Source of the DNA: Rossellomorea sp. SC111
GTDB taxonomy: Bacteria; Bacillota; Bacilli; Bacillales; Bacillaceae_B
NCBI RefSeq assembly: GCF_024733565.1
Contig: NZ_JANIOC010000005.1
Location: forward strand, 225,145-289,144
Direction of reading: 5' to 3'
Length of the DNA stretch: 64,000 bases
The position numbers and the translations under genes were made by a program. Below, piece by piece: positions 7,864 to 16,095 of the stretch. Position 1 is the first letter of the stretch. Each line of letters begins with the position of its first letter. Below the pieces are notes generated by a model, which saw only the letters and a program-made list of their open reading frames with translations, was not told where the DNA came from and made no database searches.

Positions 7864-9084
7864 TTGAAGGAAATAAAGGAGATCGATCATTCTTCATACG
7901 AATCATTTTGTTCACTTGCCAATGGGGCGTTCCCTGGTTTAAATGCCGACCAATGGCTGCAGGGGCATATCGAAGAAACACCGAGCGAAAGCTTATATGG
8001 GTTGTTCAAAGGGAAGGATTTAGTGGCTGGCATGAGGTCATTTCTATTTGAAATGAACTTGAACCAAACCACCATTCCTGTGGGCGGAGTCGGGATGCTT
8101 GCCGTTGATTTGTTACATAAGAAAGAGGGAAATGCGTATCAACTAATCAAGTATTTTTATGAGCTTAATACGTCCAAAGGTCATCATCTTGTGATGCTAT
8201 ATCCGTTCAACGTTGCATTCTATAAAAGGATGGGATTTGGAATGGGGACACAGGTTTATCAATATTATGTCAGCCCATCCTCTTTTCAGAATGCTTCCAG
8301 TAAAGAGCATTTAAAACAATTAAGCTATGAAGACAGAGAACTCATTCTGGATTGTTACAATCGTGTCTATCAAAAAACGCATGGGATGACGAAACGATTT
8401 CCAACGGAGCGGGAATTGAATCGACCATTTAACTTTGGAAAAGTGGTTGGTTTTAAACAGGATGATCAAGTACTTGGTTATGTCTTGTATGAAGGCAAGG
8501 GGAAGGACCTTTACATTCATGAGCTATTCTTTGAAACAAGGGAAGCGATTGAAGAATTATCTACTTTTTTACATCAACAGGCCGATCAATTTAAACGAGT
8601 CATCATCAATTCTAACCAAGATGATCTCATTCACTTTCTGAGTTCACCTGAAAGTGGGGTGGACACCATGCTTGATACGGCGCCTTCTGTTGACAATAAG
8701 CATATAGTGAACCTTGGGGTTGGTGTGATGTACAGGGTTATCGATTGTAAAGGGTTATTATTGGAGCTGTACGAGAAGAAGCACCGATTCGGCAATACTT
8801 CAATAACGGTAGGATTTGAAATACAGGACGACCTGCAAGATGACGAGTCAAAGAACTTCACCGTGACGTTTTCAAATGGAGAGATTCAACATTTTCATGA
8901 ACAGTCAGTCGATACTGTCGTGCAAATGGATATTTCTGAGTTTTCTTCGATGATCATGGGGGCTGTGACTTTTCGCTCTTTATATAAATGGGGCAAAGCA
9001 GACATATCGAATCCAGCCTGCGTGAATCAAGTCAATGACCTTTTCCACACGTCTGAAAGACCGGTATGTACGAAAGCATTTTAA
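7864..9084 (+). CDS. Eis-type GNAT acetyltransferase with SCP2-like C-terminal domain
   Basis: A 406-residue protein with the three-part Eis architecture. The first GNAT domain contains VGGVGMLAVDLLHKKEGNAYQLIKYFY and FNVAFYKRMGF (about residues 75-130). A second, degenerate GNAT domain follows (about 145-285), and then an SCP2-like lipid-carrier fold (about 290-400) with SMIMGAVTFRSLYKWGKADI. Family members acetylate amines, including aminoglycosides in mycobacterial Eis; the substrate here is unknown. TTG start at 7864 follows AGGGAGGGA (7850-7858). Confidence 0.8.
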   Translation: MKEIKEIDHSSYESFCSLANGAFPGLNADQWLQGHIEETPSESLYGLFKGKDLVAGMRSFLFEMNLNQTTIPVGGVGMLAVDLLHKKEGNAYQLIKYFYELNTSKGHHLVMLYPFNVAFYKRMGFGMGTQVYQYYVSPSSFQNASSKEHLKQLSYEDRELILDCYNRVYQKTHGMTKRFPTERELNRPFNFGKVVGFKQDDQVLGYVLYEGKGKDLYIHELFFETREAIEELSTFLHQQADQFKRVIINSNQDDLIHFLSSPESGVDTMLDTAPSVDNKHIVNLGVGVMYRVIDCKGLLLELYEKKHRFGNTSITVGFEIQDDLQDDESKNFTVTFSNGEIQHFHEQSVDTVVQMDISEFSSMIMGAVTFRSLYKWGKADISNPACVNQVNDLFHTSERPVCTKAF

Positions 9085-9110
9085 GTAATTCAAGATGAAG
9101 GGGTATCTGA

Positions 9111-11003
9111 ATGAATAAGAGTGATACATATTTAAATATTGAAGAGCTTCTTTCCATACCTGCCATATCAGACTTGCACATAAGTGAGGATGGCCACCAC
9201 GTAGCATTTGTCAAAAACACGGCTGACTGGGAAGAGAATACATATAGGAATTCCATCGTGATATATGAAAAAAACAAGGGGGAATGCATCCCATTCACAG
9301 AGGGGATATCCCCACTATGGTCGCCGGATTCCAACCGTTTAGCCTATCTTTCAGATGGTGACGGGAACTCGGGGAATCAAATCTTTGTGGAGGGGTTCAA
9401 TGGTGAAGGAAGGGTTCAAGTCACGGATGAGAATGATGGGATCATTCAATTCAACTGGCATCCTTCGGGCAAGGGATTTTACTATGTTGCACCAGCACCG
9501 GAATCTAAGGAAATCAGGAAGCGCAGGGAGAAATATGGAGAATTCCACTATGCAGGCAAGGATTATCGAAATCATTGTTTATGGTACGTGGATTTAATTG
9601 AACATGTCTCGTATCCACTGACGGACAGCAGGGGTTGTCACATCCAAGAATTCGATGTTTCATCCGATGGGGAAAAGGTGGTGTTTATGGCTACGTCAAG
9701 CCCGGATGGGGAGGATGGTCAAAATCGAGAACTCTACCTACTCAATCGCCCAAGTGGGGAATTGCGCAAGCTGGATGGAGATAAGGTAGTGGGAGGGAGC
9801 GTTTGCTTTTCTCTTCAAGCTACGAAAATCTGTTACACGGCAAGCATACGGGAGAAAGAGTACTATAAGACACATATCATGGACAGTACCCTCGTAATCT
9901 ATGATTTAACGAATGGTGAGCGGATTCAACCATTGCTGGACTTTGATCATGCGGTTGTTCCCATACGCTGGACAGCTAAAGGGATTCTACTGATGTGGCA
10001 GGATAAAACGAATTATCGTATAGGGTTATTATCTGAAGATGGGAAGTTGGACATGATAAGTGGAAAATCGGATGGCTGCATTATGGAAGCCTCTATCACA
10101 GGGGATGGAAATCATCTGGCCTATCGTAAGGCTGCACCCAATGAAACATTCGAAGTCTATGCTAATGGTGAAAAAATCACCAATGTGAATGATCTTCTCC
10201 AGGGGAGACGTACAAGTAACAGGGAGATCATCTCATGGAGCAGCAGTGATGGCCTTGAAATAGAAGGAGTTCTAACAACCCCGAAAGACGTTGACTGGAA
10301 TAAAAAACACCCTTTATTGGTCTTCATCCATGGCGGTCCAGACTGGGCTTCTTTCCCCATCCACTCAAGCTGTTTCAATGAAAAATATCCAGTTGAGTTT
10401 TTTATTGACAAGGGCTTCATCGTTTTGGAACCAAACTACAGAGGTAGTTCAGGATATGGGAATGACTTCTTAAAGGCGAACTATCGAAACCTGGGAATCG
10501 GTGACTGCGAGGACGTGATATCCGGTGTCGATGCACTCGTGGACCGGGGGATTGTAGATCAAGATCGAGTCGGGGTGATGGGCTGGAGCCAGGGTGGATT
10601 CATCTCAGCATTCTGCTCTATCTATAGTGATCGATTCAAGGCTGCCTCAGTTGGAGGTGGAATAAGTAATTGGGTCACGAATTACGTGAATACAGATCTG
10701 CCTTCCTTTATCAGGATGCATGTAGGAGAAACACCGTGGAATGACCCGGAAATCTATGCCAAAGCTTCACCCATGACCTATATCCAATCTGCCTCTACGC
10801 CCACCTTGATCCAACATGGTGAAAAGGATGCAAGAGTCCCCATTCCCAATGCTTATGAACTCTATAAAGGACTCAAGGATATGGGAGTCGAGACAGAATT
10901 AGTCGTATTTGAAGGTATGGGATACAGCTCTGACAAACCAGGAATACACCGGGCTATTATGGAGCAGAATCTGGGGTGGTTTTTAAAGTGGTTGGTTAAT
11001 TAG
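9111..11003 (+). CDS. S9 family serine peptidase (prolyl oligopeptidase type)
   Basis: A 630-residue cytoplasmic protein without signal peptide. The N-terminal ~370 residues form WD40/TolB-like blades (SPLWSPDSNRLAYLSDGDGN). The C-terminal alpha/beta hydrolase has the nucleophile motif GWSQGG (Ser493), Asp573 in GEKDARVP and His613 in PGIHR, the expected S9 order. FIHGGP near 407 forms the oxyanion region. It probably cleaves short peptides after limited propeller gating. A monocistronic gene with terminator at 11036-11083. Confidence 0.88.
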   Translation: MNKSDTYLNIEELLSIPAISDLHISEDGHHVAFVKNTADWEENTYRNSIVIYEKNKGECIPFTEGISPLWSPDSNRLAYLSDGDGNSGNQIFVEGFNGEGRVQVTDENDGIIQFNWHPSGKGFYYVAPAPESKEIRKRREKYGEFHYAGKDYRNHCLWYVDLIEHVSYPLTDSRGCHIQEFDVSSDGEKVVFMATSSPDGEDGQNRELYLLNRPSGELRKLDGDKVVGGSVCFSLQATKICYTASIREKEYYKTHIMDSTLVIYDLTNGERIQPLLDFDHAVVPIRWTAKGILLMWQDKTNYRIGLLSEDGKLDMISGKSDGCIMEASITGDGNHLAYRKAAPNETFEVYANGEKITNVNDLLQGRRTSNREIISWSSSDGLEIEGVLTTPKDVDWNKKHPLLVFIHGGPDWASFPIHSSCFNEKYPVEFFIDKGFIVLEPNYRGSSGYGNDFLKANYRNLGIGDCEDVISGVDALVDRGIVDQDRVGVMGWSQGGFISAFCSIYSDRFKAASVGGGISNWVTNYVNTDLPSFIRMHVGETPWNDPEIYAKASPMTYIQSASTPTLIQHGEKDARVPIPNAYELYKGLKDMGVETELVVFEGMGYSSDKPGIHRAIMEQNLGWFLKWLVN

Positions 11004-11035
11004 AAACAGATCGGAATTATCAATTTATATAAAAA

Positions 11036-11083
11036 AGCCATGGGGACAGGTCCGTTGTGAACCAACGTACCCGCCCCATGGCT
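11036..11083. terminator. Bidirectional terminator between S9 peptidase and methyltransferase
   Basis: Outer stem AGCCATGGGG (11036-11045) with CCCCATGGCT (11074-11083), extended by an inner CGTTG/CAACG stem. An A run precedes and a T-rich run follows, so it can serve both convergent genes. Confidence 0.8.
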
Positions 11084-11103
11084 TTCTATTTCTGAATATC
11101 GAG

Positions 11104-11739
11104 TCATAGAATTGATGATTTGACCCCACATACAGCTACCGTATGATACCCACGCGACTCGGGTCCTTCCAACACGCGAAGGTCCATAAACTTCAATTGT
11201 TCCATAATCGGGAGCAATTCACTTTGGATCATCTTCTTGATTGAATCCCAGTCTTCTCCGTCCTTGCCATCGCAAAGCGTGATCATGACGGTTCCTCCAG
11301 GAGACAACACTCTTTCAATTTCCACCAATGATTTGAACAGGTCCTCCCAGAAGTAAACAGAATGGATGCTGAAAACGGCTGTGAATTCTTCATCAGGGAA
11401 GGGCATTTCTTCTACACTTCCGTGAGCTAGTGCCATTCTCTTTTGTTTAATGGCATTTCTGTTGCGTAATGCAGCTGACTGGAGAAGGGTTTCTGACAAA
11501 TCCAATCCGGTGACATTGTGACCTCCATTCAATGAAGCGATCTGTTTCATCGCAAATCCTGCCCCGCATCCTATCTCAAGGATCCGTTCATTTTCCTGAA
11601 GCTGAAGATGCTCGATGGTCCAGAGGGTTTCAGGCTTATGCTGGCGGATCATCTTCTCTCCGATGAACCATCCGAGCACTCCAGCGGGCCGGCTGTACTG
11701 GGTGTCCATGAGGTGCTGGAATTTTGCTTTTACATTCAT
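11104..11739 (-). CDS. Class I SAM-dependent methyltransferase
   Basis: A 211-residue protein with motif I ILEIGCGAGFA (residues 53-63), the acidic motif II GLDLSE and LSPGGTVMITL (motif IV/post-IV). This is the Methyltransf_11/UbiE-like core. The target molecule is not predictable. Start ATG at 11739 follows AAGGAGGG on the minus strand. The gene is divergent from a LysR regulator 116 bases away, a typical arrangement in which the regulator controls its neighbour. Confidence 0.85.
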   Translation of the reverse strand: MNVKAKFQHLMDTQYSRPAGVLGWFIGEKMIRQHKPETLWTIEHLQLQENERILEIGCGAGFAMKQIASLNGGHNVTGLDLSETLLQSAALRNRNAIKQKRMALAHGSVEEMPFPDEEFTAVFSIHSVYFWEDLFKSLVEIERVLSPGGTVMITLCDGKDGEDWDSIKKMIQSELLPIMEQLKFMDLRVLEGPESRGYHTVAVCGVKSSIL

Positions 11740-11787
11740 TAAACGCCCTCCTTTTATTTATTGTGTACTTACACTATAATTTTCTTA

Positions 11788-11821
11788 TAACTATTAAACA
11801 ATCCTATATTACTTATAGTTA
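11788..11821. promoter_or_regulatory. Candidate operator in the methyltransferase/LysR divergent region
   Basis: Inverted repeat TAACTAT (11788-11794) and ATAGTTA (11815-11821) with a 20-base AT-rich spacer, centred in the divergent promoter region. The size and position suit a LysR-type binding site; this is inference. Confidence 0.35.
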
Positions 11822-11855
11822 CTATAAAATATTTTTATAATAAGGAGAGGTGAAA

Positions 11856-12752
11856 TTGGAAATCAATCAGCTGATTGCATTTGAGCTTGTTGCGAGGCTC
11901 GGTTCATACAGTAAGGCATCTAGATACTTGGACGTGTCACAGCCTACTGTCAGTTTGCGGATCAAAGAGTTAGAGAAAGATGTCGGGGGATATCTATTTG
12001 TCAGGGCAGGAAAACAGATGAAGCTGACGGATTTGGGGAAAGGTTTCCTTCCCTATGCCAGGCAGGCTCTCGAAGTATTGCATAAAGGGCGAAAAAGGGC
12101 GTTGTCAATCAAAGAAGGTAAAAGAGGGGAGATCACGATCGGAACCCTTCCCACATTTACATCGGGACATTTTACCTCGATTGTGAGGGAAATGTACTCC
12201 ACATTTCCAGATATCCAGATAGCCATCCATACCGGTCATAATCAACAGATCATCGACATGCTTTATGATGGAAGCGTCAAGCTGGGAATGATCACTTCTC
12301 CCTACTTTAATAAAGATTTGAAAAAGCTTTTTAGTATAAAAGAACCCCTGATCCTCGTTGCCCGCCGTGATCAGCCATTAAGCGGGATGGAGGATGGGAG
12401 TTATAGGGTAGAGGACATTTTTGAAACGAGCAAACCATACATCATGACGGATTGGAGCGAGGAGAGTAAGCATTGGCAACGAACCCATATGTCATTCGGG
12501 AGTGACGCGATCGAATTGCCGCCTGCTACGGCACTGGAATTTGTCCAGAACTACAGGGGAACCGCGCTTCTTACAGAATCAATGGTTTCTGCCTTCTTAG
12601 AAGAAGGAACATTGGTTCAGCTCAAACCAAACGATATGCCGGATCTCTATAGGGAAATCGCCGTAGTAAGCCTGGATAGCGAACTGTCCCTGCCTCCAGC
12701 TGCCCGGCGTTTTTTGGAAACGGTGAGGTCGGGGTCTTGGGGACAGGTCTAG
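11856..12752 (+). CDS. LysR family transcriptional regulator
   Basis: About 298 residues. The winged helix-turn-helix (SYSKASRYLDVSQPTVSLRIKELE, about residues 17-40) is followed by a periplasmic-binding-protein-like effector domain starting GEITIGTLPTF. TTG 11856 is preferred: AAGGAG (11842-11847) is 8 bases upstream and the protein then starts MEINQLIAFE, as many LysR proteins do. GTG 11850 overlaps that site. It probably controls the divergent methyltransferase and itself. Confidence 0.88.
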   Translation: MEINQLIAFELVARLGSYSKASRYLDVSQPTVSLRIKELEKDVGGYLFVRAGKQMKLTDLGKGFLPYARQALEVLHKGRKRALSIKEGKRGEITIGTLPTFTSGHFTSIVREMYSTFPDIQIAIHTGHNQQIIDMLYDGSVKLGMITSPYFNKDLKKLFSIKEPLILVARRDQPLSGMEDGSYRVEDIFETSKPYIMTDWSEESKHWQRTHMSFGSDAIELPPATALEFVQNYRGTALLTESMVSAFLEEGTLVQLKPNDMPDLYREIAVVSLDSELSLPPAARRFLETVRSGSWGQV

Positions 12753-12773
12753 AGCGGGAGCATTTCCCGCTCT
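12751..12773. terminator. Bidirectional terminator between LysR and VOC genes
   Basis: AGAGCGGGA (12751-12759) pairs with TCCCGCTCT (12765-12773), loop GCATT. The stem overlaps the LysR stop codon. Confidence 0.7.
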
Positions 12774-12777
12774 GCCT

Positions 12778-13134
12778 TTATCCATCTAATTCCTCAAACA
12801 ACCCAACTGAATTACCATACGGATCGCTAAACGTACACCAGGCTGCCGGTACTCCTTCCCGGGTTTGGACTTCCTCTATTGTCGTATTCAATGATTCTAT
12901 CAATCTCTCACGTTCAGAATAGATATCGTGCACACCTAAACGCAACGGACCATTCCCGACTGCAGGCTTTCCCTTTGCCACTTGCAGCCACGCATTTTTT
13001 ACAATTTCCCACTCGGCAAAATCCTCATGGGGGATAAAGTCAGGATCCCGATTGAATAGCTCTTTATACCAATTTAGTCCCTCTTCATAATCTGTGACTC
13101 GAATCTGGAATGTGACTCCAATATGTGTTTTCAT
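12778..13134 (-). CDS. VOC family (glyoxalase-like) protein
   Basis: A 118-residue single-module vicinal-oxygen-chelate protein. FQIRVTDYEEGLNWYKELF is the first beta-alpha-beta unit and WCTFSDPYGNSVGLFEE is the usual C-terminal strand with a likely metal-ligand glutamate. Such proteins act on metal-chelated substrates or bind antibiotics (bleomycin-type). AAGGAGG precedes ATG 13134. The AraC-type gene lies just upstream on the same strand (26-base gap), so the two are probably co-transcribed. Confidence 0.8.
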   Translation of the reverse strand: MKTHIGVTFQIRVTDYEEGLNWYKELFNRDPDFIPHEDFAEWEIVKNAWLQVAKGKPAVGNGPLRLGVHDIYSERERLIESLNTTIEEVQTREGVPAAWCTFSDPYGNSVGLFEELDG

Positions 13135-13159
13135 TCTATTACCTCCTTATATGCTTACG

Positions 13160-13999
13160 TTAAATGTTATCGGAAGAGTGAAAGACTGTATTGTAAAAAT
13201 CGGACACTTTCAGGTGAGAAGGATTTTTTCCTGTTCGCTTCTTGAAATCCTTTATGGAGTGGGATTGGTCATAGTACGCCTCAGCAAAATCACTTCTGGA
13301 TGGATGCCTCACCCAATCATTCAAGATGGATTGAAAGCGAATGACCTGACTGAACTTCTTCGGGCTCAATCCGATGCGTTCTTCAAACAGGCGATTCATC
13401 TTTCTGCTCCCAATGACTTCTTCTCTGCTGATTTCCTCCACAGTCGCTGTTCCACGCCTGGACACAATTTTAAATAAAATATTATTAAGAGTAGGGTCCT
13501 GTCTTAAATGAACCTGATCTTCTAAAGCTTCAGTGAAAATCTCATCACAACCCGAAATCATCTCAGCAATACCCTTTGCATTCTGCAGGTGATCACTTAG
13601 CTGTTGAATGAAAGAATTGTTTAATAGATTTAAATCGACCATGGATTGAGCAGTAGATTTGGCGGTCTCCCTAATAAAATAAGCAGAACTCCCAGGATAA
13701 AATCTTATGCCAAAGGTAATTTTATCGGGATTATACTCTCCTGACGTACGAAAATATCCATCAAAAATTCCGTAGTATGTAAGGGTGCTCATTTGATGCA
13801 GACGTTCGTATTCAAATAAGATATCGGTGCATCCGTCTGGAATGATGTCATATGAATATCGAGGAGCTTGCTTCTTATAGGGGGCGGCAAGCCAATAGCA
13901 ACAAATATAGGGGCGGAGAAAAGGTGCAGGTTGAAATTCCTTATATTCCGTATAGGGACTTGGCATGATGGTTGGTCGGAAAAAATTAAAACGTGTCAT
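13160..13999 (-). CDS. AraC family transcriptional regulator
   Basis: About 279 residues. The N-terminal sensor domain (FLRPYICCYWLAAP ... IIPDGCTDILFEY) is of the DUF6597 type. The C-terminal AraC helix-turn-helix pair has VEEISREEVIGSRKMNRLFEERIGLSPKKFSQVIRFQ, and AYYDQSHSIKDFKKRTGKNPSHLK as the second helix-turn-helix. ATG 13999 is preferred because AAGAAGG lies 8 bases upstream; GTG 14008 lies against that site. It probably regulates the co-directional VOC gene. Confidence 0.85.
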   Translation of the reverse strand: MTRFNFFRPTIMPSPYTEYKEFQPAPFLRPYICCYWLAAPYKKQAPRYSYDIIPDGCTDILFEYERLHQMSTLTYYGIFDGYFRTSGEYNPDKITFGIRFYPGSSAYFIRETAKSTAQSMVDLNLLNNSFIQQLSDHLQNAKGIAEMISGCDEIFTEALEDQVHLRQDPTLNNILFKIVSRRGTATVEEISREEVIGSRKMNRLFEERIGLSPKKFSQVIRFQSILNDWVRHPSRSDFAEAYYDQSHSIKDFKKRTGKNPSHLKVSDFYNTVFHSSDNI

Positions 14000-14138
14000 A
14001 CAAAACACCTTCTTATTTCTATTCGTCTACTATATTACATTCAATTCAAAGATCTATTCTCCTCCCATTGTTTTCCCAAAACATTGCATGTTCCTATCTT
14101 TTTAGGAATAGAGTGAAACAAAAAGGGTGATTCAGTTT

Positions 14139-14531
14139 ATGAACCATTTTCATGAATTGTGCACGGAGTACGGCAGAATTCTGCAGGGAAAAGCCAAGGT
14201 GCAAAATGGGGTATGTTCCGTATCGATCGATCGACATTTATATATAATGATACAGGGAAGGCAAAGCAAAGGGGAGCTGAAGGCAGGATTTTCGTTTGAG
14301 GCACTTGATACAGAGGGACACGCATTGAATCTCGGGGAGGTTGTCTTGTTGGAAGAAGAAATCCCTGCATTCTCGAAACTGCTTATCCAAAAAGGATTAA
14401 TCATCAGCGCTCTTCACAATCATTGGCTCTTTACCAATCCCGATATTATGTACATCCATTTTCAATCCGTGGAACCTCCACTGAGTTTTGCCCATAAGGC
14501 TGCTGAGGCTCTTTCTGTTCTAAAGAAATAA
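14139..14531 (+). CDS. DUF1259 (LppY/LpqO-like) domain protein
   Basis: A 130-residue protein. LNLGEVVLLEEEIPAFSKLLIQKGLIISALHNHWLFTNPDIMYIHF is the hallmark of DUF1259, named after lipoproteins LppY/LpqO. Here there is one domain copy and no signal peptide, unlike the lipoprotein namesakes, so it would be cytoplasmic. The conserved ALHNHW and MYIHF histidines suggest metal or ligand binding. ATG 14139 is 12 bases from AAAAAGGG; GTG 14127 abuts it. Role unknown. Confidence 0.75.
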   Translation: MNHFHELCTEYGRILQGKAKVQNGVCSVSIDRHLYIMIQGRQSKGELKAGFSFEALDTEGHALNLGEVVLLEEEIPAFSKLLIQKGLIISALHNHWLFTNPDIMYIHFQSVEPPLSFAHKAAEALSVLKK

Positions 14532-14880
14532 AGGTTCTTTCATTTCTAGGAATGATGATGAATTCCAGAGGGTTACATATTCACTTCCCGCATTTATAAA
14601 ATGATCCTAATTTTTCGAAACTTTTATCTTTCATAAGACGTATATCATACTAGAACAACGGCTTGCTGAGTCGGCTCAAAAGAAGTTTAAGTTCGCGATT
14701 ACAAATAGCTATAGATGACGATCTGCAGCTGTAACCTTTAAAAATCAAAATAAAACAAAAGTTAACAGAATAATTGAAACTATTCCATTTTGGCTTCCGT
14801 CTAATAGGTAGTAGTGTTTAAGAAAAAATACCCAATACATTAAAAATAATGATACAAAAAAAGAGAATGGGGGAGAAAGT
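14532..14880. other. Intergenic region with a possible ECF-type promoter
   Basis: There is no credible ORF, hairpin terminator or repeat in these 349 bases. The only recognisable signal is the TGAAAC/CGTC pair at 14775-14801, listed separately. Confidence 0.5.
14775..14801 (+). promoter_or_regulatory. Candidate ECF-sigma promoter ahead of the alpha/beta hydrolase
   Basis: TGAAAC (14775-14780), 17-base spacer, CGTC (14798-14801) followed by TAA. It resembles the ECF promoter at 44563-44588, with one extra spacer base. A start near 14808 would leave a 5' leader of about 73 bases. Confidence 0.4.
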
Positions 14881-15723
14881 ATGTGGCAACAAAAGCTGAT
14901 TCAAACAAGTAGAGGAGATTTCGAAATCTTTGAGGCGGGAAAAGGAGAACCATTATGTGTGACTCATCTGTATAGCGAGTTTAACGAGCGGGGTTACCAC
15001 TTTGCTGACCGGTTTGTGGAAGACTATAAAGTGTATCTTGTCAATTTGAAAGAAACGGGGAATAGCACTGAGATTCAGGATGAAGACGAGTTAAGTATGA
15101 GTGAAACCAGCAAGGATCTGGAAGCGATCCGATCAGCTTTGGGATATGATAGCTGGAACTATGCCGGCCATTCCACAGGCGGGATGTTGGGGCTGGTTTA
15201 TGCTGCTGATCATCCGGATTCTCTGAACCGATTAATTGTAGGCGGGGCCTCAGCTACCAAGGAGTATGTGAATGATCAGGAAAGTATTTACTGCGATGAA
15301 AATCCGCATAACGATCGATTGAAAGAGGTATTTTCCATCCTCCAATCCGATAATGCAACAAAAGAAGAACGGGTACATGCAGGCAGGGAATGGACGAAAA
15401 TGTCTCTGAATGACCCAGGCAGATATGATGAATACTTTTCTAAGCCAAGCAGTGGAAAAGTGGTGCAGAAACGGTTGGAGTATTATGCTTTGAACGAACT
15501 GCCAACATACGATATCAGAGAGGATATTTCGAACATAAAAACCCCGACAATTGTTTTCTGCGGGAAACACGACTCTCAATGCCCATTTGTGTATTCGGAG
15601 GAAATTTTTAATCTTGTACCGAATTCAACATTTTATATTTTCGAGAATAGCAATCATTCCCCTCATTTAGAGGAACAAGAAAAATTCAGTGAAATGGTGA
15701 AGGATTTTAGCTGTTTGGTCTAA
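14881..15723 (+). CDS. Alpha/beta hydrolase (proline iminopeptidase-like)
   Basis: A 280-residue cytoplasmic hydrolase. The nucleophile elbow is GHSTGG (Ser98). GKHDSQCP carries the likely acid Asp, and NSNHSPHLEE the catalytic His. The cap region is helical (about 130-200). Similar proteins are called proline iminopeptidase or haloperoxidase; the substrate is unknown. ATG 14881 is preceded by GGGGGAG (14869-14875). A possible ECF promoter lies upstream and a strong terminator follows at 15738. Confidence 0.82.
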   Translation: MWQQKLIQTSRGDFEIFEAGKGEPLCVTHLYSEFNERGYHFADRFVEDYKVYLVNLKETGNSTEIQDEDELSMSETSKDLEAIRSALGYDSWNYAGHSTGGMLGLVYAADHPDSLNRLIVGGASATKEYVNDQESIYCDENPHNDRLKEVFSILQSDNATKEERVHAGREWTKMSLNDPGRYDEYFSKPSSGKVVQKRLEYYALNELPTYDIREDISNIKTPTIVFCGKHDSQCPFVYSEEIFNLVPNSTFYIFENSNHSPHLEEQEKFSEMVKDFSCLV

Positions 15724-15737
15724 ATACCTATAACTTT

Positions 15738-15769
15738 GGTGCATTTCTTTATTGGAAATGCACCTTTTC
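15738..15769 (+). terminator. Rho-independent terminator after the alpha/beta hydrolase
   Basis: GGTGCATTTC (15738-15747) pairs perfectly with GAAATGCACC (15755-15764), followed by TTTTCTAT. Confidence 0.85.
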
Positions 15770-15882
15770 TATACTTTATTAGGGAAAACACAATTTTAGT
15801 AGTATGTAATCACCTTAGGTTTTCCGTTTTATTCTACTGGAAATAGAAGCCTTTATAACGTCTTTGAAAGAGGAATCGTTTG

Positions 15883-16002
15883 TTGGAAAATTATTTTACC
15901 CGTTACGGTGCAACAGAATGGAAGATGGAAAAGGCTGCAGGAATCTCAACTCCGACTTACCAGAAAGCAGGCAAAGTGGATTTTCAGGGGGAAAAGTACT
16001 AA
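15883..16002 (+). CDS. 39-codon orphan ORF or gene remnant
   Basis: TTG 15883 opens a 39-codon frame (LENYFTRYGATEWKMEKAAG ... KVDFQGEKY) preceded by a weak AAAGAGG (15867-15873). The composition looks protein-like, but I recognise no family and it has neither signal peptide nor membrane helix. It may be a remnant of a longer gene or a small spore-related peptide. It sits in the 370-base gap before the giant repeat gene; the rest of the gap holds the preceding terminator and a promoter-like box. Confidence 0.3.
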   Translation: MENYFTRYGATEWKMEKAAGISTPTYQKAGKVDFQGEKY

Positions 16003-16051
16003 TTAGTTCCATTCTATTAGACGTTTGAACAGGTCACTTCTCTTACCTCTC

Positions 16052-16060
16052 CATACGATA
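16052..16060 (+). promoter_or_regulatory. Mother-cell sigma (SigK/SigE)-like -10 element
   Basis: CATACGATA fits the SigK -10 pattern CATAnnnTA. AC dinucleotides lie 14 bases upstream (16036-16037), shorter than the usual spacing, so only the -10 is convincing. It lies 20 bases before AGGAGG of the giant gene, leaving a short leader. Confidence 0.35.
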
Positions 16061-16095
16061 GTAAAGACAATATCATGTATAGGAGGTTTTTTTCT

